This document shows, piece after piece, positions 43,178-50,069 of a DNA stretch of 64,000 nt (position 1 is the stretch's first letter; each line of letters opens with the position of its first letter). The notes beneath the pieces were generated by a model that ran no database searches, was not told the origin of the DNA, and saw only the letters and a list, made by a program, of their open reading frames with translations. Source of the DNA: Bog-473 sp963770645. GTDB taxonomy: Bacteria > Actinomycetota > Acidimicrobiia > Acidimicrobiales > RAAP-2. The stretch lies in NCBI GenBank assembly GCA_963770645.1, contig CAVYQL010000004.1, positions 496,001 through 560,000 on the forward strand. The letters are read 5' to 3'. The position numbers were made by a program, and so were the translations under genes.

Positions 43178-43996
43178 GTGGATGCCGGCGAACGCGACCG
43201 TTTGGCAGCGCGCCCTCTGGCCGTGCAGCGTTCGAGGTTGTTCGACCAGCAAGCCGAGATATATGACCGGTTCCGGCCGACCTATCCCGATGCGGTGATC
43301 GACGAGCTGCTCGGTCCGGTGCCTGCGGGCCTGGACGTTCTCGACGTGGGTTGTGGCACCGGGATTGCTTCACGACAGATTGCCCAGCGTGGCGCCAAGG
43401 TGCTGGGGGTGGAACTCGCTCCGCGAATGGCGGAGATCGCCCGCGGTCATGGGATCGAAGTGGAGATGGCGGCCTTCGAAGCATGGGACCCTGCTGGTCG
43501 CACTTTCGACCGGGTGACCTCGGCGCAGGCCTGGCACTGGCTCGACCTCCCTATCGCCACCGCCAAAGCGGCCGCTGTGCTGCGGCCGGGCGGCAAGCTC
43601 TGTTTGATCTGGAACGCGGGTTGTCAGCCCAACGATCTGGCCGATGCGCTCGAGGACGTGTATGCGAGAGTCGTGCCACCCGGTGGTCACCGTCTGTTCC
43701 GGGGGTATGCGGCCAGCCGGTTATCCGAGATGAAGGCCGGACTCGACCCGGAGATCGACGCCATCTCAGCGGCGCCGGACTTCGGTGCGCCGACAGAGAA
43801 GTGGTTCCCCTGGACGCGGGCCTACCGGCGGGATGAGTGGCTGAACCAGCTCATGTCACGGAGCGATCACACCGCCCTCGAACCAGCAGTCCGAGACCGT
43901 CTGTTCGAAGGCATCGGCGCGGCCATCGACGATCATGGCGGCTCGTTCGTCATGAAATTCGAGACCGTCCTGATCACCGCGACCCGGGTGGGGTAG
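43178..43996 (+). CDS. class I SAM-dependent methyltransferase
   Basis: 272 residues. The segment RSRLFDQQAEIYDRFRPTYPDAVIDELLG is typical of the trans-aconitate/UbiE-like group. Motif I is LDVLDVGCGTGIASRQIAQRG, then VLGVELAPRMAEIARGHGIEVEM and FDRVTSAQAWHWLDLPIATAKAAAVLRPGGKL. A C-terminal 90-residue region completes the substrate pocket. Methyl acceptor unknown. It is within the older island and not coupled to other genes. Confidence 0.88.
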   Translation: MDAGERDRLAARPLAVQRSRLFDQQAEIYDRFRPTYPDAVIDELLGPVPAGLDVLDVGCGTGIASRQIAQRGAKVLGVELAPRMAEIARGHGIEVEMAAFEAWDPAGRTFDRVTSAQAWHWLDLPIATAKAAAVLRPGGKLCLIWNAGCQPNDLADALEDVYARVVPPGGHRLFRGYAASRLSEMKAGLDPEIDAISAAPDFGAPTEKWFPWTRAYRRDEWLNQLMSRSDHTALEPAVRDRLFEGIGAAIDDHGGSFVMKFETVLITATRVG

Positions 43997-44038
43997 ACCT
44001 TTCGGCAATAGAACTACCGGCCGAGAGTCGCCGAGCAG

Positions 44039-44767
44039 TCAGGGACGAGGCGCCCCGCAGCGTTCATGCGCCACCTCCCCGCTCGACACCAACGTGGTGC
44101 CCAACAGTTCGGTGGCGCATGCCGCCAGTTCGATGAGAGCCGCCACCACCTCGCTGACGACCCCATCTTGTCGAGGGACCAAGCTCTCACCGAAATCGCC
44201 GATTCCGCGTAGACCCGGCGGCAGCTCGACCTGAACACCATGGGCCGAAGGAAGGTTGACCGGGTTGCCAGCATGGAACCCGAGCCGCACCCGCTCATCG
44301 GCAATGTGGTAGCCGGCTAGGCGCCGCTGAAGAAGCTCGCGCGCCGCGTCGACCAATGGCGCGTTCAGCCCTCCCACAATGATCCCCCGCAACGGGCCGG
44401 TCTGTTTCCCTCGAATCGCGGGCCCGTACGGTTGGACGATGAGGCCCTCTTCGGGTTCGAACCAGAGGGCAAAACCGTCGCGCCCGAACCCGTGTACCGA
44501 GATGGCAACGTCGACGTGCTCCAAGAATGCCCGCAAATGCGCGGAGTGGTCCGGGTTGTGCAGCCGTGACGTGAGATGAACCCGGAGCCCGGGTGGATAC
44601 ACGATCGCGTAGCAGGACGCGCCGGCTAGCCGGGCGGCCCGCCGAGCGATCTGGTCGGAGCCCCGATCCTGCGATCCGCCGTGCAGAGCCATGAAGCCGA
44701 CGTTGGAGCGCAGAATGCATTCCTCCTTGACCCCGGGCATCGTCAGCAGTTCGGCGAGGTCCATCAC
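44039..44767 (-). CDS. poly-gamma-glutamate hydrolase family protein
   Basis: 242 residues. MALHGGSQDRGSDQIARRAARLAGASCYAIVYPPG, SRLHNPDHSAHLRAFLEHVDVAISVHGFGRDGF and HAGNPVNLPSAHGVQVELPPGLRG carry the His/Asp/Glu zinc ligands of the phage-type poly-gamma-glutamate hydrolase (DUF867) family. Such enzymes cut capsule or cell-wall polymers and often travel with prophages. It ends 48 bp from the tRNA-Arg 3' end, at the right edge of the older island. Confidence 0.8.
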   Translation of the reverse strand: MMDLAELLTMPGVKEECILRSNVGFMALHGGSQDRGSDQIARRAARLAGASCYAIVYPPGLRVHLTSRLHNPDHSAHLRAFLEHVDVAISVHGFGRDGFALWFEPEEGLIVQPYGPAIRGKQTGPLRGIIVGGLNAPLVDAARELLQRRLAGYHIADERVRLGFHAGNPVNLPSAHGVQVELPPGLRGIGDFGESLVPRQDGVVSEVVAALIELAACATELLGTTLVSSGEVAHERCGAPRP

Positions 44768-44814
44768 TTCAGGTTAGTGACGCAGATCTAGCCTCTGATC
44801 TGGCCTTTCTTCGG

Positions 44815-44887
44815 CGCCCCCGGCACGATTCGAACGTGCGACACTCGGTTTAGGAAACCGATGCTCTATCCCCTGAGCTACGGGGGC
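44815..44887 (-). tRNA. tRNA-Arg(CCT), used as integration site
   Basis: The minus strand folds into a cloverleaf: acceptor GCCCCCG, D-stem GCTC/GAGC, anticodon stem TCGGT/ACCGA with loop TTCCTAA (anticodon CCT), T-stem GCACG/CGTGC with loop TTCGAAT. The 3' acceptor strand is CGGGGCG: it has four G where the 5' strand has five C, so pairs 1-72 and 2-71 do not form without a bulge. No CCA is encoded. The 5' half and its promoter now belong to the integrated element; the 3' half is a second copy of 35287-35327. Confidence 0.75.
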
Positions 44888-44888
44888 T
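44850..44888. repeat. left attachment site (39-bp direct repeat)
   Basis: Runs from the anticodon loop to the 5' end of the tRNA-Arg gene plus one base, and is identical to 59342-59380. The sequences outside differ on both sides. Because the tRNA is on the minus strand, the element supplied the 5' half that restores an intact tRNA. Confidence 0.85.
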
Positions 44889-44943
44889 TTGTGTTGTCTG
44901 GGCTGCTTTTACGCTCTCCCGCCGGGTCGTCTCTGAGTCGTCA

Positions 44944-44984
44944 TGTCTAGTCCGTGTCTAGTCTGCTCGGGCGTCAAGTAGAAT
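44944..44984. promoter_or_regulatory. integrase arm-type repeats overlapping the integrase promoter
   Basis: TGTCTAGTC occurs twice, at 44944-44952 and 44955-44963, 11 bp apart. TAGAAT at 44979-44984 is a good -10 box; the -35 position 17 bp upstream falls in the second repeat. Transcription would begin next to the ATG at 44993, giving a leaderless mRNA. GTCTAGT recurs twice near the right end (59214-59236), as expected for integrase arm sites; binding here would also repress the integrase gene. Confidence 0.6.
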
Positions 44985-44992
44985 TGTGCTCA

Positions 44993-46180
44993 ATGAGCAG
45001 CACATCCTACGGCACGGGCACGATGTCCCAGCTAGAGCCGGGAAAATGGCGTCTGCGGGTCTACGTCAACCGCAGTGGCAAGGGACGGCAGCTCTCCCGC
45101 ACTTTCAAGGGCACCGAACGTGCCGCCCGCAACGCTCTCCGCCGGTTCGCCACCGAAGTAGAGGACCGGCAGGTGGACCCCACCCGTATGACAGTCGGCG
45201 AGCTGCTGGACGAGTGGCTGGCCAGATCGGGGCCAGGGCTGCGGCCGAAGACTCTCGCTGGCTACCGACACAAGATCGACACCCGCATCCGGCCAGCCTT
45301 CGGCTCACTGCGCCTCGACCGGCTGACCGGACACATGCTGGACGAGCAGTACAGAGAGTGGCGTTCCGGCGGGCTGTCCAACACCTCGGTGCATCATCTC
45401 GCCACGATCATCGGCACGGCGTGCCGTCAGGCGGTGAAATGGGGCTGGATCGCCACCAACCCGGTTTCAATGTCGTCACCGCCACCGCTGCGTCCCCGTC
45501 CGTCAAGTGTCCCCGAGCCGGATGAACTGGTCAGGCTGATCCGAGCCGCCGAGGAACGCAAGAACAACACTTTGGCGACGGCAATCGCCTTGTCAGCACT
45601 GACGGGCGCCCGACGTGGCGAGTTGATCGCCCTGCGATGGTCGGACATTGACATGCCGGGCGCTCGCCTGACCATTTCCCGTTCCTTGACTGTCGTGGAC
45701 GGCACGGCTCACGTGGGACCGACCAAGACCCACCAGGTTCGCGTAGTCGCCCTGGACCCGGCTGCGATGGAGGTACTGACCCGGCGATGGGCAGAGCAAC
45801 AGAGATTCGCCGATCAGGCTGGCGTGCCGCTTGATGCCGACCCCTTTGTCCTCACGTATGAGCGCGCCCCAGGAGCCGACATCCACGCCGGCCCCGACTA
45901 CCTCTCCAACAGTTTCGCCAAGCTATGCAAAGAGACTGGCGTCCGGTGCCGATTCCACGACCTGCGCCACTTCGCCGCCACTCAGATGATTGGTGCCGGT
46001 GTTGATGTGCGAACGGTCGCGGGGCGTCTCGGCCATGCCGACGCCTCAACCACTCTCCGCATCTACGCGCACGCACTCCCCGAGCGCGACCGTGAAGCAG
46101 CTGGCGTGCTCGGTGCTCTGATCGCCCCGGCATTGACTGACGGTGACCCCAAACGCAGAGGAGCAGCTGCCAGCACGTAG
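44993..46180 (+). CDS. int: tyrosine-family site-specific integrase
   Basis: 395 residues from the ATG at 44993. An arm-binding domain (KWRLRVYVNRSGKGRQLSRTFKGTERAARNALRRF), a SAM-like core-binding domain (about 65-150) and the catalytic domain follow. Catalytic residues are seen: Arg in ALTGARRGELIALRWSD, His-x-x-Arg in FHDLRHFAATQM, His in LGHADASTTLRIYAH, whose Tyr is the nucleophile. It recombines the tRNA-Arg site at 44850-44888 with 59342-59380. No separate excisionase is recognised, though the AP2-type or another small protein could serve. Confidence 0.93.
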   Translation: MSSTSYGTGTMSQLEPGKWRLRVYVNRSGKGRQLSRTFKGTERAARNALRRFATEVEDRQVDPTRMTVGELLDEWLARSGPGLRPKTLAGYRHKIDTRIRPAFGSLRLDRLTGHMLDEQYREWRSGGLSNTSVHHLATIIGTACRQAVKWGWIATNPVSMSSPPPLRPRPSSVPEPDELVRLIRAAEERKNNTLATAIALSALTGARRGELIALRWSDIDMPGARLTISRSLTVVDGTAHVGPTKTHQVRVVALDPAAMEVLTRRWAEQQRFADQAGVPLDADPFVLTYERAPGADIHAGPDYLSNSFAKLCKETGVRCRFHDLRHFAATQMIGAGVDVRTVAGRLGHADASTTLRIYAHALPERDREAAGVLGALIAPALTDGDPKRRGAAAST

Positions 46181-46249
46181 GGAGCGGTAGGCGAGCGTTG
46201 GCGGGCGTCTGGTGAGCATCCAGCTCACCCCTCGATCAGCTCGTCGGGC

Positions 46250-46522
46250 CTACGAGTGAGGCTCGCGGCGCACTAGCTCAATCAGCAGTTCTAGGCATAA
46301 TGCGACTCCGCAGAAGAGTGCGAACCAAGCGACACCGCCACCAACGGTCAACGCCTGTAGCCACCCCACACCCGAGATCACATCGCCCGATGATGCGACC
46401 CACGACCTCTCCTGCACGGCGAGGGCAACGGCAACGAGCAGACCGGCGCTGCCCACAAGCACCAGAAGTATGACGAAAAACTGCTCTCCGAGAAGACGTC
46501 GCATCGGGCGCTCGTTTAGCAC
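46250..46522 (-). CDS. small two-helix membrane protein
   Basis: 90 residues with two hydrophobic helices (FFVILLVLVGSAGLLVAVALAV and ALTVGGGVAWFALFCGVALCLELLIEL) and charged ends. Not recognised. In a phage-like element a holin or a superinfection-exclusion protein would fit the topology, but no endolysin gene is next to it. It points toward the integrase gene (convergent). Confidence 0.55.
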   Translation of the reverse strand: MLNERPMRRLLGEQFFVILLVLVGSAGLLVAVALAVQERSWVASSGDVISGVGWLQALTVGGGVAWFALFCGVALCLELLIELVRREPHS

Positions 46523-46564
46523 ACTTGGGATGGAAGGGGATTGACCCCATACCGGCAGCGAGGA

Positions 46565-46795
46565 TTGAAGTGGCCGCTGAGTGATCCACCACTTCGGTGA
46601 GGGAGTTGGTCAGCGTGTGAGTGGGTGTCCAGGCCAGGTCTGACTCCAATAATCCGGCTGACGTCCGAAAGGACTGTCTTGAGTTCGATCCGTCGGCCTG
46701 GCCCGGTCACCCACTCGACACCCATCGGTTGGACGGAGTGACCTAATAGGAGCCTGCCTCATACAGGCCCGTCGCTGTCTTGTCCGTCGTCCCGC
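46565..46795 (+). ncRNA. candidate IS110 bridge RNA
   Basis: Three consecutive foldable units lie just upstream of the transposase. (1) GAAGTGG/CCACTTC stem, 46567-46573 with 46589-46595. (2) A long imperfect stem: GAGTGGGTG 46619-46627 with CACCCACTC 46708-46716, and CCAGGCC 46629-46635 with GGCCTGG 46695-46701, enclosing a loop of about 60 nt. (3) GACGGA 46732-46737 with TCCGTC near 46782-46787, containing the GCCTG/CAGGC hairpin. A 5' stem-loop followed by two looped stems is the layout of bridge RNAs, whose loops guide target and donor DNA. ATAGGAGC in the third unit (46746-46753) recurs at the right end of the IS (47888-47895). Confidence 0.55.
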
Positions 46796-46832
46796 TCGGT
46801 GCGGTGTCACCCCAACCCAATCCAACGAAGGG

Positions 46833-47891
46833 ATGACAGTGACCACTGTGGCACGAAGCATCACCGGCGGGGTAGATACGCACCTCGACGTCCATGTAGC
46901 GGCGGCTTTGGACGAACGAGGTGCTCTCCTCGGCGTCGCGAGCTTCGCTACGACCGAGAGCGGCTACAAGAAGCTGCTGGGGTGGCTCGCCGACTTCGGT
47001 CCGGTCGAGCTCGTCGGCGTCGAAGGCACCGGGTCCTATGGAGCCGGGCTCACTCGCCATCTCCAAGCCGAGCGGATCCGCGTCGTCGAAGTCGACCGCC
47101 CCAACCGACAACGTCGTCGGCGCAAGGGAAAGTCCGATCCCGAAGATGCCATCTCGGCCGCCCGGGCCGCCCTCTCGGGTGACGCCGCTGGGGAGGCCAA
47201 GACAAGGGACGGAAACGTCGAGTCCATGCGGGTTTTACGAGTCGCGAGGTCCTCGGCTCGCAAGGGACGGACCCAGGCCCTCAACCAGATGCGCAACCTC
47301 GTCTCGACCGCCCCCGAGTCCATCCGGGCCGAGCTCCGGGGCCTCAGCGTCTCCCATCTCCTCGAGCGCGCCTCGACCTATCGACCCGGCGCCAAGCGCG
47401 ACATCGTCTCGCTGACCAAGTTCAGCCTCCGGATGTTGGCCCGACGGGCCCTCACCCTCGAAGAGGAGATCGTCGAGCTCGACGCCATCCTCAAACCCTT
47501 GGTCAAGGAGACCGCGCCCGAACTCGTCGCCACGCTCGGTATCGGGACCGATGCCGCCTCCGCGCTCCTCGTCGCGGCCGGCGACAACCCTGAACGGCTA
47601 CGCAACGAGGCGGCCTTCGCCCACCTCTGCGGCGCCTCACCGCTCGATGCCAGCAGCGGCAAGAACCAACGACACCGACTCAACCGCAGTGGTGACCGTC
47701 AGGCCAACTCCGCCCTGTGGCACATCGTGCTCACCCGGATGGTCTACGACCCGCGCACCACCGAGTACATCGATCGACGGAAGACGGAAGGCTTGACCAA
47801 GAAGGAGGCCGTGCGATGTCTCAAGCGCTACGTCGCTCGCGAGGTTTACGGGCTCCTACCTCACGAGAAATTAGGGCTTGACAGCCCATAG
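46833..47891 (+). CDS. IS110-family transposase (RNA-guided recombinase)
   Basis: 352 residues, full length. The N-terminal RuvC-like domain shows VDTHLDVHVAA (Asp), VGVEGTGSYGAGL (Glu) and EVDRPNRQRRRRKGKSDPEDA (Asp/Asp), the DEDD set. The C-terminal Transposase_20 domain contains LVATLGIGTDAASALL and FAHLCGASPLDASSGKNQRHRLNRSGDRQANSALW, with the Ser thought to attack DNA. The gene is intact, so the IS may be active. The preceding non-coding stretch of about 270 bp is the expected place for the bridge RNA of the IS110 subgroup. Confidence 0.93.
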   Translation: MTVTTVARSITGGVDTHLDVHVAAALDERGALLGVASFATTESGYKKLLGWLADFGPVELVGVEGTGSYGAGLTRHLQAERIRVVEVDRPNRQRRRRKGKSDPEDAISAARAALSGDAAGEAKTRDGNVESMRVLRVARSSARKGRTQALNQMRNLVSTAPESIRAELRGLSVSHLLERASTYRPGAKRDIVSLTKFSLRMLARRALTLEEEIVELDAILKPLVKETAPELVATLGIGTDAASALLVAAGDNPERLRNEAAFAHLCGASPLDASSGKNQRHRLNRSGDRQANSALWHIVLTRMVYDPRTTEYIDRRKTEGLTKKEAVRCLKRYVAREVYGLLPHEKLGLDSP

Positions 47892-47986
47892 GAGCATCGA
47901 ACGGAGACACCCTCAGGCTGACTGAGGGACGCGCGTTATGGGACACTTGCCGGTCCCCAAGTGCTGCAGTGATCAGGCGTTGCGCT

Positions 47987-49540
47987 TTAGAGCGACGCGG
48001 TACTCGTGATTGTGGCGCCGAGCACGGTCAGCGTGACTTGGTCACCTGCATGTAGTCCGCCGTAGCTGGCCAGGGTCGACCCGAAATGGAAGACGATCTT
48101 GGTGTTCGAGTACGAAGTGACGAACAAGCCGATGTGGTTGCAGAACTCGGAGTTCCCAGCGTTCCAGGCGCGGGTGACATCGGAGACATAGAGGGTGATC
48201 GGGTAGTCCGAGCCTGCACCGACGCCCCCGCACGACGCCGTGGCCGGGCCGAGGTTGGCCACCGTCCCAAAACCCGACCCCTTCACGGTGAGTTTGGGCG
48301 CCGAGGCCGTGCCGCCGTAGGTCACCTTCTTGATCAGCGGATGGGGTTGGAGCGCCCCGGCGTTGCACCATCCATACGTCGGGCTGGGCGCGCCGGTCTG
48401 GTCGGAGGCTATGGGGCAGAGCACCCCTGAGCCATTGGGGATCAGGCCGCTGGCCGGGTTGCCGGGCAACAACAGCATGGTTTGAGTCGGGCCCCCGTTG
48501 TTGGCCAACGGACCCAGCAGGCTGGCCAGGGTGGCCGAGGTGGCATCACCGGTCCCGCCGTGTTGGCACGAAGTGTCCGTGCCCACGTTGTAACCGTCGT
48601 CGGTCCATGTGCCTGTCCCTTGCAGACAGCTACCGGCGAAGATGTCGGCGGCGGCCACCACATTCCCGGTGCCGCCGTTGGAGACGTCGCCGTTGTCGAT
48701 GGCCCCACCGTCGACGGTGGCGCTGTTGTTTGCGAAGGTCGAGTCCGTCACCGTCAGCGTGCCCGAACCGCTGGCGTCGCCGTTGTCGATGGCCCCACCG
48801 TCGAGTGTGGAGCTGTTGTTTGTGAAGGTCGAGTCCGTCACCGTCAGCGTGCCCGAACCGTAGTAGGCGCCGTTGTCGATGGCCCCACCGTCGTAGGTGG
48901 CGCTGTTGTTTGTGAAGGTCGAGTCCGTCACCGTCAGCGTGCCCGAACCGTGGTAGTCGGCGTTCTCGATGGCCCCACCGTCGTAGGTGGCGCTGTTGTT
49001 TGTGAAGGTCGAGTCCGTCACCGTCAACGTGCCGCCCAAGTTGTTCTCGATCCCTCCTCCGAGAGTTGCGTTGCCATCCTGGATGGTCACGCCGTCGATC
49101 ACCAGGAACATGTTGTTCGTCACGGTGAGCACGGTGTGTGCACCCGCGCCGTCCAAGATCGGGCTGGCGACCCCGGGGGCGGGCTCGATGACCACGGGGA
49201 AGGTGGCCGAGGTGCCCGCGGTGCCGATGGAGAACCCGCCCGAGTAGTAGCTCGAGGTGGTGCCCTCGACCCCAGCCGTGACCAACGCGACGACATCGCC
49301 CGGCGCCGTGTCGGCCAATGCCGTCGCCAGCGTGCAGGCGTTGGCCACACTTGAACAGTTGGCCGAACCCGCAGCCGCGGCTCCGGCATAGAGGGTCAGC
49401 GGAGCGGACCCGGCCGCGGCCTCGACGCCGAACGCGAGGAGCCCGCCCACCATCACACAGGCGGCTGCCATGGCCGCCCCCATCCGTCGGAGCCCTCGGC
49501 TAGCCCTGCCGTCGGATCCTCTCCCTAAGCGCCTGATCAC
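47987..49540 (-). CDS. exported right-handed beta-helix surface protein
   Basis: 517 residues from GTG 49540, supported by GGAGGAGGG 5 bases upstream. The N-terminus (RRMGAAMAAACVMVGGLLAFGVEAAAG) is a signal sequence. Then comes a parallel beta-helix of polymorphic-outer-membrane type with four near-identical 30-residue repeats centred on GTLTVTDSTFTNNSATYDGG, and a C-terminal IPT/Ig-like domain with VTYGGTASAPKLTVKGSGFG. Cys residues may form disulfides. No sortase motif is seen. It is on the same strand as the capsid operon and separated from it by a hairpin, so it is probably cargo or a host-surface adhesin gene captured by the element. Confidence 0.78.
   Translation of the reverse strand: MIRRLGRGSDGRASRGLRRMGAAMAAACVMVGGLLAFGVEAAAGSAPLTLYAGAAAAGSANCSSVANACTLATALADTAPGDVVALVTAGVEGTTSSYYSGGFSIGTAGTSATFPVVIEPAPGVASPILDGAGAHTVLTVTNNMFLVIDGVTIQDGNATLGGGIENNLGGTLTVTDSTFTNNSATYDGGAIENADYHGSGTLTVTDSTFTNNSATYDGGAIDNGAYYGSGTLTVTDSTFTNNSSTLDGGAIDNGDASGSGTLTVTDSTFANNSATVDGGAIDNGDVSNGGTGNVVAAADIFAGSCLQGTGTWTDDGYNVGTDTSCQHGGTGDATSATLASLLGPLANNGGPTQTMLLLPGNPASGLIPNGSGVLCPIASDQTGAPSPTYGWCNAGALQPHPLIKKVTYGGTASAPKLTVKGSGFGTVANLGPATASCGGVGAGSDYPITLYVSDVTRAWNAGNSEFCNHIGLFVTSYSNTKIVFHFGSTLASYGGLHAGDQVTLTVLGATITSTASL
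48691..49050. repeat. four 90-bp tandem repeats in the beta-helix gene
   Basis: CGTTGTCGAT (or CGTTCTCGAT) recurs at 48691, 48781, 48871 and 48961, exactly 90 bp apart, with most of the unit identical. Each unit encodes 30 residues, one or more beta-helix rungs. Perfect period and near identity at DNA level suggest recent expansion and likely copy-number variation. Confidence 0.85.
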
Positions 49541-49728
49541 CGTGACCCTCCTCCTGCCAGCCAAAGGTGTGCCCCCCGGTAGCAAAAATGATGGACAACC
49601 CCCGTTCCGTAGGACGGTAATGCCTTCCCGGAGCGGCGGCAATCGAGATCAGAGAGTGTCAGAGGCCGTGGCCAATGACGACTGGAACGATCGTCGCAGC
49701 TCACTGGCGACGCACCCCGTGCGCTGGG

Positions 49729-49866
49729 CTAGAACCGTCGCATTCCGCAATCTGCGCTCGGATAGGTGTCCCACTTTGACGCCGTCATATCCAAGTGGGG
49801 CATGACCTCGAAGTGCCGTTTGGGGCTACCCGAAGGCAGGGCCAGTAGAGACACGTATCCCGGCAT
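49729..49866 (-). CDS. possible 45-residue protein downstream of the capsid gene
   Basis: ATG at 49866 with AAGGAG six bases upstream; the product begins MPGYVSLLALPSGSPKRHFEV and ends CGMRRF. The ribosome-binding site is good, but the gene lies beyond the hairpin at 49900-49935, so expression depends on read-through. Not recognised. Confidence 0.4.
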   Translation of the reverse strand: MPGYVSLLALPSGSPKRHFEVMPHLDMTASKWDTYPSADCGMRRF

Positions 49867-49899
49867 CTTCGACTCCTTGTAGAAGGGCTGACAGCGAGA

Positions 49900-49935
49900 G
49901 GCCCGGCGCTCCCCGAAAGCAGAGAACGCCGGGCC
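49900..49935. terminator. hairpin downstream of the capsid gene
   Basis: GGCCCGGCG (49900-49908) pairs perfectly with CGCCGGGCC (49927-49935), extended outward by cgaga/tctcg with one mismatch. It stands 135 bp after the capsid stop. No T-run follows on either strand, as is common in high-GC actinobacteria, so terminator function is probable but not certain. Confidence 0.5.
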
Positions 49936-50069
49936 GTCTCGTGTGTGTTGCACTGACTACCCGACAGTGCGTAGTTGTGGCAGTCCACGACCCTGCCCGC
50001 CGTCCGGTGCGACTAGCCGCATGACGGTTGCCGCTCCGTCCGCCATGAGCAACGGAACGAAGCAACGAG

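Larger units (their letters stand above)
46560..47900 (+). mobile_element. IS110-family insertion sequence (approximate ends)
   Basis: Comprises the structured 5' region and the transposase gene. IS110 elements lack long terminal inverted repeats, so ends cannot be fixed from one copy. The ATAGGAGC repeat at 46746 and 47888 suggests the right end lies close to the transposase stop. A CCCTCAG/CTGAGGG hairpin at 47910-47928 follows and may be a terminator. The IS separates the membrane-protein and integrase genes from the rest of the satellite. Confidence 0.6.

Noticed and set aside
48482..49354. 290-codon plus-strand frame with Val/Arg-rich repeats
   Set aside because: It is the antisense shadow of the 90-bp tandem repeats in the beta-helix gene.
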